NCBI RefSeq assembly: GCF_003627795.1
Contig: NZ_CP032684.1
Coordinates: 2,953,001-3,017,000, forward strand
Direction of reading: 5' to 3'
From: Rhizobium sp. CCGE531
Lineage (GTDB): Bacteria > Pseudomonadota > Alphaproteobacteria > Rhizobiales > Rhizobiaceae
DNA length: 64,000 nucleotides
Under the pieces are notes generated by a model. The model was given only the letters and a program-made list of their open reading frames with translations, was not told the DNA's origin and did no database searches. Each line of letters opens with the position of its first letter. Positions within the stretch are counted from its first letter, which is position 1. This document shows positions 34,660 to 43,644 of this stretch, piece after piece. The position numbers were made by a program, and so were the translations under genes.

Positions 34660-35069
34660 TGTATCTGGTCGATACCAACGTCATCTCGGAAGTTCGGCGC
34701 GGTAATTCCCAGGCGGTTGCCTGGCTGCGCTCAATCGATCCCTCCACCGTTTATCTGAGTGTCATCACACTTGGAGAAATCATGCGCGGGATTGCGCTGA
34801 AGCGAAAATCGGACCCACGCGCCGCAGCGCATCTGGAAGAATGGCTGCGCAAGATCCGGCACGATCATGGCAATCGCATCCTTGCCATTACCGATCAGAT
34901 TGCGGTCGAATGGGGACGTATCGCCGCACAGCGTCCGCGCGGTGATGCCGATGGATTAATCGCGGCAACGGCGATCGTTCATGACCTCATCGTCGTCACT
35001 CGCAACGTCGGCGATTTCGACGACACCGGCGCTTCAATCATCAACCCCTGGGACCAGGCGCCTTACTAA
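34659..35069 (+). CDS. VapC/FitB-type PIN-domain toxin
   Basis: The product is 136 residues. The PIN nuclease acidic residues are visible: D5 in LVDTNVISE, a Glu in TLGEIMRG, Asp in GDADGLIAATA and Asp in NVGDFDDTG. It is predicted to cut RNA, commonly initiator tRNA or rRNA in this family. It is coupled to a Phd-type antitoxin, as in FitAB-like modules. A family-A repeat follows at once after the stop. Confidence 0.93.
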   Translation: MYLVDTNVISEVRRGNSQAVAWLRSIDPSTVYLSVITLGEIMRGIALKRKSDPRAAAHLEEWLRKIRHDHGNRILAITDQIAVEWGRIAAQRPRGDADGLIAATAIVHDLIVVTRNVGDFDDTGASIINPWDQAPY

Positions 35070-35175
35070 GGCATGTCGCGCAAAAGTGTGAAGCGGTTTT
35101 GCGATAACGACATGCGCCAGATCAAGAGTTTAAAGCGCAACAAGCGAATCTGAAAGATCGCCTCGCGCTTTAAGC
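35070..35175 (+). repeat. RIME-like intergenic repeat, family A, copy 3
   Basis: This is the same unit as at 11297-11400 (core GTCGCGCAAAAGTGTGAAGC, then GCGAATCTGAAAGATCGC, ending CGCTTTAAGC). It fills the whole gap between the toxin gene and ung, and supplies the last codon and stop of ung. Confidence 0.85.
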
Positions 35176-35868
35176 ATCCGGATTGCTCGGGAGCGCCCAG
35201 TCGATCGGATCCCTGCCGTGTTCGGTCAGATAGGCATTGGCCTTGGAAAAATGCCCGCAGCCGAGGAAGCCGTTATGGGCCGACAGCGGCGACGGATGCG
35301 CCGCCTTCAGCACCAGATGGCGCTCGGTATCGACGAAGGCGGCCTTCTTCTGCGCATAGGAGCCCCAGAGCATGAAGACGACGCCATCGCACTCGTCGTT
35401 GACCCTGCGGATGACGGCGTCGGTGAAGCGCTCCCAGCCCTTGCCCTGATGCGATGCGGCTTGAGATTCCTCGACCGTCAGCACGCTGTTGAGCAGCAAG
35501 ACGCCTTGCTCCGCCCAGCTTTCCAGAAAGCCGTGCCGCGCCGGCGGAATGCCGAGATCGGTTTCCAGTTCCTTGTAGATATTGACCAGCGACGGCGGGA
35601 TGCGCACGCCGGGACGCACGCTGAAGCAGAGCCCATGCGCCTGCCCGAAACCATGATAGGGGTCCTGCCCGAGAATGACGACCTGCACCTCGTCGAGCGG
35701 CGTCAGGTCCAGCGCCCGGAAATATTCGCCGCCGCGCGGGAAAATCACCTTGCCGCGTTGCTTTTCCTCGACGAGAAAGGCCTTGAGCTGCTGCATGTAG
35801 GGGCTTTCGAACTCCGGAGACAACGCCTCTTTCCAGCTCTCCTCCAGCTTGATGCTCGCTTCCGCCAT
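35170..35868 (-). CDS. ung: Uracil-DNA glycosylase
   Basis: The product is 232 residues, family length. The water-activating motif GQDPYHG (D in QDPYHG), the uracil-binding [10 protein letters not shown] and the DNA-intercalating AAHPSPLSA motif are all intact. It removes uracil from DNA as the first step of base-excision repair. The last residues and the stop lie inside a palindromic repeat. It is a core gene and serves as the left flank of the AIPR insertion. Confidence 0.97.
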   Translation of the reverse strand: MAEASIKLEESWKEALSPEFESPYMQQLKAFLVEEKQRGKVIFPRGGEYFRALDLTPLDEVQVVILGQDPYHGFGQAHGLCFSVRPGVRIPPSLVNIYKELETDLGIPPARHGFLESWAEQGVLLLNSVLTVEESQAASHQGKGWERFTDAVIRRVNDECDGVVFMLWGSYAQKKAAFVDTERHLVLKAAHPSPLSAHNGFLGCGHFSKANAYLTEHGRDPIDWALPSNPDA

Positions 35869-36139
35869 CGTCTCGGGCCTCCGTCTGTTGTCAGCCTGTC
35901 GATTGAGGATGAAAGCGCCGGCATGTCAAGAAAATGGCTGGGGCGACGATGGGGAGATCACAGTTTTTGACGGGATGGGGACCGGATTGCGATGTCATGC
36001 GACAAATACCACGAACAGCAACTTTCGATCCAAGGCTGCCATTTTACAACCGTATTTTCGCAAAGACTAACCGTTAGCTTTGCAGGAAGCGCTCAACAGC
36101 CAACCATTCGTATCCGCGAATGCATCAAGGATCGAACAC
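35869..36139. other. Region between ung and the AIPR gene
   Basis: About 270 bp, AT-richer than its surroundings. It contains the ung promoter region and an imperfect hairpin (GCAAAGACTAAC / GTTAGCTTTGC, 36060-36083) that could end the leftward AIPR transcript, though it lacks a T-run. No gene is seen. Confidence 0.4.
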
Positions 36140-37828
36140 CTACAGCTTGATCGATTTGCACACATTCACTAAATCCGGAAGAGATTTCGGCGCGACCCTA
36201 GTTACGCGAATTTTGATCTTGCCTTCCATCTTTTGGAGGAACTTCGACGACCGCAACGCGCTTTTGAACGATCCGTACTCATCTCTATCGTAAGTATCGA
36301 GCGCGGCATCATAATACAATTCTACGGCCTTTTTGACATACTTACGGACCGCATTATTGAACTCTGAAGCTTGCATCTTCTGAAGTGTGACATGCGGCGA
36401 TTTCCAAGCAGGCGCCTTCTCGAAGAGCTTGTACACGGAGAAAATGTTCCAATACGCGCTCGTGACACCCAGTAGACCCGAGTTCTCGTCTTCGCCTAGT
36501 TCTTTCAATGTCAGTTGACGTTCTTCATCGGCGATCTTACCGACTAACCAGCTTAGGTAAACTTCCGAAGCCGGAATACCTTTATAGAACAGCTTCTGAT
36601 AGGGCTGATCGAAGAGTTCTCCTTTGTTTGCGATGGCCTGAATAAGGAATTCATTCTGAGTAGATGCCAGGAACTGCGTAACCTTATCGAGTTCGATCGT
36701 CTTGAGATCCTTCCTGCGGCGCGACCCCACCTGCTTCGGCGCATAATCGATGCCAACGGCCTTAAACTCCGCACGGAGAGTTTGCTGTAGATCGTCAGCC
36801 GCGCGGACCGACCATATCCGAACCGCGTTCTGCGAGTTATTGTAACGTACAATATCAGTTCGAATCGAGGCTTTCGCCGCGATTACTCGAGTCAATACCT
36901 TCGCCTCTTTTGAGGCTTTTGCCTGCACCAAGCTCGAAGTCGTTTGGCAGCCGTTTACGATGCTGAATCGCGTCAGCTTGAGTGATGTCGACACGTCCGT
37001 CGTCGCCAAGGGCTCGGCCGTATCTGCGACTATAGTTATGCCGTTGTTGAGCGCCCAGAACGAACCCGGTGTCTCTTTGGCGGTCTTAATGATTTGCTCG
37101 TTGATGCCGCCCTTGCGAGCGCCGAGAAACAAACGGATGTTGCCCGCAAATAGATCATCTCTGTGTTCCGTGTATAGTCTTTGAAGCTCGCCCGCGCTTA
37201 CTGAGCCGAACCAGGCACGGCCATATGCACCGTGGTCTTCGATATGCCCGCCACTGAAGTTCAATGTACCTTCGGGTATACCACGCTCCGTCGAAACGAG
37301 CGTTTTATAGCGGGCGATAATCTCCTCTTGTGGAGCGAAAAAGAAAGAAACGTCCTTGTTTTTGGGGTCTTCTTGGTGGGCGTTCACTGAATCCTCGATC
37401 TCGGGAGACCGCAATGCCAAGGTAATGAAGCCAGCCGCGACTTGATAATCTGGGTATGTCTCACGCAGATTCGTGAGGGTTTCCGCTAAGTCGGGCCGTG
37501 TCTTAAGCAACTTGCCGGGATCATTGACGAACGGAAGTGCAGCAGTGATCGCGTCCCACTTATTCTTGGGAGCCTTCTTATCAAAGCGCTCCGGACAGTG
37601 AGCCTGGATGACAACAATCTCCTGATTGTTTTCATCGGCGAACGCGATATCAATGCCTTGATCATTGCCGCCATCGCTGGCCGCGGATTCAAGCGCCTCG
37701 TCTTCGTCTTGGTAGAAAAAGTTGATAGCGAACCATGCAGCGAAAGCGCGATTACGGGTGACTCCGCCGCGTTCCGCCAACTCATCGATCGACGCGAGAA
37801 TGTCTTTCAGATCTTTGTTCTGTTCCAT
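36140..37828 (-). CDS. AIPR-family protein (abortive-infection phage-resistance type)
   Basis: The product is 562 residues. The hallmark AIPR segment LFLGARKGGINEQIIKTAKE, then FWALNNGITIVAD, with NGCQTTSSLVQA following, lies in the middle (about 232-300). Near the N-terminus, GNDQGIDIAF (54-63) and IVVIQAHC (71-78) match the nuclease-like motif often seen in the family, but the Lys of the usual IQxK is His here. AIPR proteins are linked to phage defence; the mechanism is poorly known. The codon use and base composition are more AT-rich than the neighbours, a sign of transfer. It stands alone, close to a toxin-antitoxin pair. Confidence 0.88.
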   Translation of the reverse strand: MEQNKDLKDILASIDELAERGGVTRNRAFAAWFAINFFYQDEDEALESAASDGGNDQGIDIAFADENNQEIVVIQAHCPERFDKKAPKNKWDAITAALPFVNDPGKLLKTRPDLAETLTNLRETYPDYQVAAGFITLALRSPEIEDSVNAHQEDPKNKDVSFFFAPQEEIIARYKTLVSTERGIPEGTLNFSGGHIEDHGAYGRAWFGSVSAGELQRLYTEHRDDLFAGNIRLFLGARKGGINEQIIKTAKETPGSFWALNNGITIVADTAEPLATTDVSTSLKLTRFSIVNGCQTTSSLVQAKASKEAKVLTRVIAAKASIRTDIVRYNNSQNAVRIWSVRAADDLQQTLRAEFKAVGIDYAPKQVGSRRRKDLKTIELDKVTQFLASTQNEFLIQAIANKGELFDQPYQKLFYKGIPASEVYLSWLVGKIADEERQLTLKELGEDENSGLLGVTSAYWNIFSVYKLFEKAPAWKSPHVTLQKMQASEFNNAVRKYVKKAVELYYDAALDTYDRDEYGSFKSALRSSKFLQKMEGKIKIRVTRVAPKSLPDLVNVCKSIKL

Positions 37829-38152
37829 GATTCCCTACCGGCTCTCTGGAACTTAGGTAACCGAAGTCCCAGAGAGCCACAAGCCAGAGATGCATTTGCA
37901 ACGGAGGAAACACGCACATCCACAACATACTCCCTCAGGATGCAATTATTGAGAGCTTGTTCCGCTGTAACCGCAATTTGGCAGCCAAGCATCGGGTGCC
38001 GCAAAATCTGGCCGCACAGCCGGCGTTGGTCGCAGGTTACAATCTGCTAATGACGCATCCAGACCAATCTCTTAGCCTGAGAGCAAGGCTAGTAGCATTT
38101 GCAGCACCATTCCACTTAAACATGCCAAAAAGCCGGTTCTTCCCGCCCGCAA
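37829..38152. other. AT-rich region upstream of the AIPR gene
   Basis: About 325 bp. It probably holds the AIPR promoter and the boundary of the acquired DNA. A 65-codon minus-strand frame at 37807-38004 has no recognisable family. No tRNA or attachment repeat was seen. Confidence 0.4.
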
Positions 38153-40600
38153 TCACCCCTTGATCCGCGCCATCTGCGGATCATAAAGCGGCCTCAGCGA
38201 CACCCGGCACGCCACGCGGCTCTGCGCGACATCGAGCTCATAGCGGCCGGAAAGCACGAAATCCTCGGTGACACCGCCGGGATCGCGGACATAGCCGTAG
38301 CCGATGGCCTTGCCGATCGTGTAGCCGTAGCCGCCGCTCGACAGCCAGCCGACGCGCTGACCATCGCGATAGATCGTTTCGCGGCCGAGAAGCACGATTT
38401 CGGGATCGTCTGGCACGAAGCAGGCAAGCATCTTCTTCACGCCCGAAGCGAGCTGCCGCTCGATCGCCTCGCGGCCACGGAATGCGATGTCCTTCTTCGT
38501 CTTCACCGCCCAGCCAAGCCCAGCTTCGATGGGCGTATGATCCGGCCCGATATCGGAGCCCCAGGCGCGATAGCCCTTCTCCAGCCGGCAGCTCTCGATG
38601 GCGCGATAGCCGGCATTGATGAGGCCGTGTTCGCGCCCGGCCGCCATCAACCCATCATAGACGGTGGCGGCATATTCGACCGGCACATGCAGCTCATAAC
38701 CGAGTTCGCCGACATAGGTGATGCGCAGCGCCCTGACGGGGCAACCGGCAATGCCAACGGTCTTCACCTTGCCGAAGGGGAACGCAGCATTCGAAACATC
38801 GGCCGAGGTCACGGCCTGCAGGATCGCACGCGACTTCGGTCCCATCAGCGACAGCACCGAATAGGCGGAGGTGACATCCACCAACTCCGCATGCAAGTCA
38901 GCCGGAATATTGCGCGCGATCCAGTCGAAATCATGCGTGGCGAAACCGGTGCCCGTGGTGATGTAGAATTCGTTCTCCGCGATGCGGGCGACGGTGACAT
39001 CGCATTCGATGCCGCCCCGGTCGTTCAGCATCTGAGTATAGGTCAAGGCACCCACAGGCTTGGCGACATCATTGGCGGCAATCCACGACACTGCCGCCTC
39101 GGCATCCCTGCCTTTCAGCACGAATTTGGCGAAGGAGGTCTGGTCGAAGATAACGGCCGCCTCGCGTACAGCCTTATGCTCTCGGCCGACGGCATCGAAC
39201 CAGTTCTGACGGCCGTAGGTATAGATATCCTTCGGCTCCTCGCCTGCAAAGAGATCGGCAAACCAGTTCGGCCGTTCCCAGCCGAGCTTTTCGCCGAAGC
39301 AGGCCCCCTGCGCCTTCAGGCGATCGTAAAGCGGCGACTTGCGGCAGGGCCGGCCGCTGGAATGCTCCTCGAAGGGCCAGGCCATGGTGTAGTGCTTGCC
39401 ATAGGCCTCCAGCGTGCGGGTGCGAACCCAGTCGGTATCGAAATGCGGACGGCCGAAACGCCTGATATCGACAGGCCACAGGTCGTAGGGCGGCTCGCCC
39501 TTGGCGACCCATTCGGCCAACGCCATGCCGGCCCCGCCGGCGGAGGCTATGCCGAAGGCATTGAAGCCGGCGCCGACGAAGAAGTTCCTCACCTCCGGCG
39601 CTTCGCCGAGAATGAAGTTGCCATCGGGCGTAAAACTCTCCGGACCGCACAGCAGCTGCTTGACGCCGGCCGTCTGCAACGCCGGCACACGCATCAGCGC
39701 CTGTTCCATGATCTGCTCGAAATGATCGAAATTACTGTCGAGCAGCGTGTAGTGGAAATCCTTCGGGATACCGTCGAGCGCCCAGGGGATGGGATTGGGT
39801 TCATAGCCGCCCATGACCAGCCCGCCGACCTCCTCCTTGTAGTAGGTGAGCCTATCCGGGTCGCGCAGCGTCGGCAGGTTGGAGGGCACGCCGAAGGATT
39901 CGGTGATGAGATATTGATGCTCGACCGAGACGAGCGGCACATTGACGCCGAAACGGGCAGCAAACGTCCGCGTCCATTGTCCGGCGCAGACCACGACGCG
40001 CTCGCATTCGATGCGCCCCCTCTCGGTGATGACGGCGCGGATCCGGCCCTTGTCGATCTCCAGATCGAGAACCTCGGTATCCTCGAAGATCGAGACACCG
40101 CTCATGCGCGCACCCTTCGCCAGCGCCTGGGTAATATCGGAAGGATTGGCCTGCCCATCCGTCGGCAGGAAGGCGGCGCCGACGAGGTCGTCGACATCCA
40201 TCAGCGGCCAGAGATCGCGCGCCTCCTGCGGCGTCAGCAGATGCATCTGCAGGCCGAAGGATTGCGCCGTCGTCGCCTGCCGCTTGACCTCCGTCCAGCG
40301 CTCCTCGTTGCAGGCAAGGCGCAAGCCCCCATTCATCTTCCAGCCGGTGGCAAGCCCCGTCTCCGCTTCGAGCTTCTTGTAGAGATCGACCGAATAGCCG
40401 AGCATCTGCGTGATATTGGCGCTGGTGCGCAGCTGGCCGACGAGACCGGCGGCATGGAACGTCGTGCCCGAGGTCAGCTTCTTGCGCTCCAGCAGCACCG
40501 TATCGGTGAAGCCGAGTTTGCCGAGATGGTAGGCCGTCGAGCAGCCGATGATGCCGCCGCCGATGACGACGGTCTTTGCTGTGGTCGGCAGTTCCTTCAT
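38153..40600 (-). CDS. FAD-dependent oxidoreductase with GcvT domain, dimethylglycine-dehydrogenase-like
   Basis: The product is 815 residues and is a distant paralogue of the gene at 1388-3814. The N-terminal FAD motif is VVIGGGIIGCSTAYHLGKLG. The SGTTFHAAGLVG segment carries the His that in relatives holds flavin covalently. The C-terminal half is the folate-binding GcvT module (LSLMGPKSRAILQAVTSADV, then GELGYELHVPVEY). The start has a GAGGTGA site. It follows a kinase-like gene by 9 bp, so the pair is an operon; the substrate is probably an N-methylated amine, but which one is open. Confidence 0.85.
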   Translation of the reverse strand: MKELPTTAKTVVIGGGIIGCSTAYHLGKLGFTDTVLLERKKLTSGTTFHAAGLVGQLRTSANITQMLGYSVDLYKKLEAETGLATGWKMNGGLRLACNEERWTEVKRQATTAQSFGLQMHLLTPQEARDLWPLMDVDDLVGAAFLPTDGQANPSDITQALAKGARMSGVSIFEDTEVLDLEIDKGRIRAVITERGRIECERVVVCAGQWTRTFAARFGVNVPLVSVEHQYLITESFGVPSNLPTLRDPDRLTYYKEEVGGLVMGGYEPNPIPWALDGIPKDFHYTLLDSNFDHFEQIMEQALMRVPALQTAGVKQLLCGPESFTPDGNFILGEAPEVRNFFVGAGFNAFGIASAGGAGMALAEWVAKGEPPYDLWPVDIRRFGRPHFDTDWVRTRTLEAYGKHYTMAWPFEEHSSGRPCRKSPLYDRLKAQGACFGEKLGWERPNWFADLFAGEEPKDIYTYGRQNWFDAVGREHKAVREAAVIFDQTSFAKFVLKGRDAEAAVSWIAANDVAKPVGALTYTQMLNDRGGIECDVTVARIAENEFYITTGTGFATHDFDWIARNIPADLHAELVDVTSAYSVLSLMGPKSRAILQAVTSADVSNAAFPFGKVKTVGIAGCPVRALRITYVGELGYELHVPVEYAATVYDGLMAAGREHGLINAGYRAIESCRLEKGYRAWGSDIGPDHTPIEAGLGWAVKTKKDIAFRGREAIERQLASGVKKMLACFVPDDPEIVLLGRETIYRDGQRVGWLSSGGYGYTIGKAIGYGYVRDPGGVTEDFVLSGRYELDVAQSRVACRVSLRPLYDPQMARIKG

Positions 40601-40609
40601 CGCGTCACC

Positions 40610-41488
40610 TCAAGAATTGCGAAAGCTCTGCCAGGCGCTTTCGAAGCGCCGCAGATTTTCAGCTGTATAGGAAGAATAATCGAAATCGATGTCGGAATGG
40701 ATTTCCGAAACCATACTCCACATCGTCTCGCGCAGGAGTGAGGCGCATTTCATCGCCTGATAGCGGCGGCGCAGATCGTCGCTGGCACCAGCCTCGAAAT
40801 AGGCTTCCAGCATCGCCTCTTCCTGTGCTTCGGAAAATTCATTGTTGGAGGCGAGGCCGCCGAGGTCGAAGAGCGGCGTGTTGAAGCCGGCATAATCCCA
40901 ATCGATCAGCCAAAGCCGCGTGCCATCGTCGAGGAAGTTCGCGGCAAGCAGATCATTGTGGCCGAAGGCGATCTCGAAGGGACCGGCCTCGCGTTCAAGC
41001 CGCTCGGCGATCTCCAGGAAGGAAGGCAGCATCGGCCCGTGCCGGCTACCGCCGGCCTTGAGAACGGCCGCATAATCCCTGACCACATGGAAGACCCAGA
41101 AGATCGCCGCCGGCCCGCGAAAAAGCCTGCCGACATCGCGATGGCAAGACCGGACAAGCGCCACGACGCGGGCCATCATTGCGGGCTCACCTATATCATC
41201 GGCCGACAGCGGCTTTGCGTCGATATAGTCAAGCACCAGTATGCCGGACTCGTGATGGATGACGGCGGGCGAGAGGCCCGCGGCATGGGCGGCCCTGCTC
41301 GCCGCCACCTCGTTGGCGCGGCTGATATGATGGACGGGAATATCCTCACCCAGCCGCACGACGAAGCGTCGCCCCGCATTGCCGACCAGATAGTTGCGAT
41401 TGGTGATGCCCCCGACCAGCGGGGCGATCTCGATCGGCCCGCGCCAGATGCCGAGAGAATGGATCCTGTCTTCCGGCGTCGCAGTCAT
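40610..41488 (-). CDS. Choline/ethanolamine-kinase-like phosphotransferase
   Basis: The product is 292 residues from MTATPEDRIHSLG, preceded by a strong GGAGGGGG. The kinase fold is complete: LVGGITNRNYLV (nucleotide loop), the catalytic loop IAFGHNDLLAANFL and the metal-binding LWLIDWDYAGFNTPLFDLG. The GHNDLLxxN and WDYA motifs are those of choline/ethanolamine kinases and LicA-type enzymes rather than antibiotic kinases. It is first in an operon with the GcvT-fold flavoprotein. Phosphorylating an amino alcohol before demethylation would be unusual, so the true substrate is of interest. Confidence 0.85.
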   Translation of the reverse strand: MTATPEDRIHSLGIWRGPIEIAPLVGGITNRNYLVGNAGRRFVVRLGEDIPVHHISRANEVAASRAAHAAGLSPAVIHHESGILVLDYIDAKPLSADDIGEPAMMARVVALVRSCHRDVGRLFRGPAAIFWVFHVVRDYAAVLKAGGSRHGPMLPSFLEIAERLEREAGPFEIAFGHNDLLAANFLDDGTRLWLIDWDYAGFNTPLFDLGGLASNNEFSEAQEEAMLEAYFEAGASDDLRRRYQAMKCASLLRETMWSMVSEIHSDIDFDYSSYTAENLRRFESAWQSFRNS

Positions 41489-41800
41489 TCCCCCTCCGGC
41501 ACCACTGCTGAGCATCCTTCGGACGAGAAAGGTTCCTTACAAAAGCGAAGCTGTCAAGGGCGCCCCACAAAATGAAACGAATATTTGGCTTTTTGTTGGA
41601 TTAGAAAGGAAGCTCGAACTGGATGAGCTATGGATATCGCAAAGAGAGCGCTTCACCGTGGGTGAGATTTGTCTTAAAAACTCAGGCGCGAGGCAACCGG
41701 ATCAAGCCCGTGCGCGTTGACGCCTCTGGCGGCGACGGGAGTGGTTATTTCGGAACTCATGCACATTTCGGGATCAATACCCTCAATAGGATCAGGAACC
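41489..41800. other. Divergent region between the kinase and DeoR genes
   Basis: About 310 bp. It holds the promoters for the leftward operon and the deoR-type gene. GAAACGAA-like elements near 41540 and 41573 resemble half-sites bound by DeoR-family proteins, but the match is loose. No gene seen. Confidence 0.4.
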
Positions 41801-42610
41801 ATGTCGGGCATATCCCAGCCACCGCTTCACTCTAATCATCGCGAACGCGAGATTCTGGAGGAACTGCGCCTGGCCGGCGGCGCGAGCCGCATCCAGTTCC
41901 TGGCCGAACGGCTCGGCGTTTCCGAAGAAACCATTCGCCGCAACATCCGCAGCCTCGAGGCCAACGGGCTCGTGACCAAGGTACATGGCGGGGTCCACAT
42001 CAAGGACTCGATGATCGAGCCGCCGCTGCATCTGCGCATGAACGAGAATGCGGAAGCCAAGCGGATGATCGCCGCCTCCGTCGCATCCATGATCGAGGAT
42101 GGAGACGCACTCTTCCTCGATGTCGGCTCAACCACGGCCTTCATCGCCGTCGCGTTGCAGAAGCACCAGAACCTCTTCGTCGTCACCAATGCCGTCGCAG
42201 TCGCTCACGCGCTCGCAACCCGCAACGGCAACCGGGTCTTCTTCGCCGGCGGCGAGCTGCGCGGGCACGACGGCGGCGCCTTCGGCATGGAGGCCGCCAA
42301 TTTCCTGCGCCGCTTCAACATACGTCATGCCATCCTGTCGGTCGGCGCCATCAACGCCACTTCCGGCTTCATGCTGCACGACCTCGAAGAAGCGGAATAT
42401 TCCCGGGAAGCGGCCGGCCGCGCCGAAAACTGCATCATCGTCGCCGACAGCGCCAAATTCGGACGCAGCGCACCCATCGTCCTCAGCGAACCGGCCATGT
42501 TCGACAAACTGGTCACCGACGACACACCGCCATCAGACATTCGCGCCATGCTGGAGCGCAACAATATCGAACTCGTTGTCGCCAACCGGCAGCGGGTGGA
42601 GCGGCGATAG
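41801..42610 (+). CDS. DeoR-family transcriptional regulator
   Basis: The product is 269 residues from MSGISQPPLHSNHRER, with AGGA just upstream. The N-terminal helix-turn-helix (REREILEELRLAGGASRIQF, then VSEETIRRNIRSLEANGLV) and the DeoR sensor domain (DVGSTTAFIAVAL, GFMLHDLEEAEYSREAAGRA, VVADSAKFGRSAP) are intact. The effector is normally a phosphorylated metabolite, which fits the divergent kinase-flavoprotein operon: the phosphorylated substrate could be the signal. That link is inference. Confidence 0.9.
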   Translation: MSGISQPPLHSNHREREILEELRLAGGASRIQFLAERLGVSEETIRRNIRSLEANGLVTKVHGGVHIKDSMIEPPLHLRMNENAEAKRMIAASVASMIEDGDALFLDVGSTTAFIAVALQKHQNLFVVTNAVAVAHALATRNGNRVFFAGGELRGHDGGAFGMEAANFLRRFNIRHAILSVGAINATSGFMLHDLEEAEYSREAAGRAENCIIVADSAKFGRSAPIVLSEPAMFDKLVTDDTPPSDIRAMLERNNIELVVANRQRVERR

Positions 42611-42670
42611 ATTGAAGGCTGGCGCTATCAGCTACTGCCGGTATCCGCTTCGGGAATGTGTTGAATCTAC

Positions 42671-43552
42671 TTAATCCTTACACATCGCCTCCAGCGTCTG
42701 GGCCGCCTTGCTGGCATGGCGCTCTTTGTGGCGCAGCAGCCGGAAGCTGCGGGCCGGCAGATCGAATGCCGCCTGCACCAGCAGTCCTTGCCCGAGATAG
42801 GCTCTCGCCGCAGCACTGGAAATAGCCGCAGCACTTTCCCCGGCACAGACGGCGGATAGCACCGCTTCATTCGACGGCAAGACGAGCGCCACGTCGAGAT
42901 CGCGCGGCGACGCCCCAAACCCAACGACCGCGCTCTCGAATTCCGAACGCGTGCCCGAGCCCTCCTCCCGCATCACCCAGGAGGTGCCGTTAGCGAGATC
43001 GGCGACGGTCAGCTGCCGTCCATCCGCCCAGGGATGATGCGGCGGCACGACGATGACGAGCGCATCCTGCGCGACGATCTTCATCGAGAGAGCCGGCGCG
43101 TCCACTTCACCCTCGATGAAGCCTAGTTCGGCAGCACCATCGATGACGGCTTCCGTGACGGTTCGCGTGTTGCCGATCGTCAGATCCAGCTCGATGCCGG
43201 GATAATCGCGATGAAACCGCATCAGCAGCGGCGGCAACCAGTAGCTGGCGATGGTCTGGCTCGCATAGAGGCTGAGCCGGCCGCGCTGCAACCCACCAAG
43301 TTCGGACAGCATGAGTTCCGCCGCGCGCACGCGCGCAAGCGTCGCCTTGGCTTCACCTAGGAAGGACCTCCCGGTCTCCGTCAGCTCGATCCGCCGCCCG
43401 ACCCGGTGAAACAGCTCCACCCTGTAATAGGCCTCAAGGTTCTTGATCGCCGAACTGACCGCCGAAGGCGTCAGGTGGATGGCTTCCGCGGCATTGGTCA
43501 GATGTTCTCGCTCGGCGACGGCGACGAAAATTGCGAGTTGCTCGAAGGTCAT
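42671..43552 (-). CDS. LysR-family transcriptional regulator (CysB/YeiE-like)
   Basis: The product is 293 residues. The winged helix (FVAVAEREHLTNAAEAIHLT, SAVSSAIKNLEAYYRVELF) and a substrate-binding domain with VMREEGSGTRSEFE are typical. That C-terminal motif is shared by the CysB/Cbl/YeiE branch. It is divergent from a YeiH-type exporter gene, the usual pairing for this branch, so it probably controls that gene in response to a sulfur compound. Confidence 0.92.
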   Translation of the reverse strand: MTFEQLAIFVAVAEREHLTNAAEAIHLTPSAVSSAIKNLEAYYRVELFHRVGRRIELTETGRSFLGEAKATLARVRAAELMLSELGGLQRGRLSLYASQTIASYWLPPLLMRFHRDYPGIELDLTIGNTRTVTEAVIDGAAELGFIEGEVDAPALSMKIVAQDALVIVVPPHHPWADGRQLTVADLANGTSWVMREEGSGTRSEFESAVVGFGASPRDLDVALVLPSNEAVLSAVCAGESAAAISSAAARAYLGQGLLVQAAFDLPARSFRLLRHKERHASKAAQTLEAMCKD

Positions 43553-43560
43553 GGGAAATC

Positions 43561-43577
43561 ATTCTAATTTATCGAAT
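43561..43577. promoter_or_regulatory. Candidate LysR-regulator binding site
   Basis: ATTC-N9-GAAT, an inverted repeat containing the T-N11-A pattern of LysR regulators, lies 9 bp from the lysR start and 68 bp before the exporter start. Confidence 0.4.
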
Positions 43578-43644
43578 GAAACATAGGATAATATTCGATG
43601 GATGTCGACATCGACAGGTGAGACTTTCCCGCCGTCACCCAAGC

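Noticed and set aside
37807..38004. 65-codon minus-strand frame upstream of the AIPR gene
   Set aside because: Overlaps the AIPR start region, no recognisable domain or ribosome-binding site.
38537..40741. 734-codon plus-strand frame
   Set aside because: Antisense to the GcvT-fold flavoprotein gene, with no ribosome-binding site or recognisable domain.
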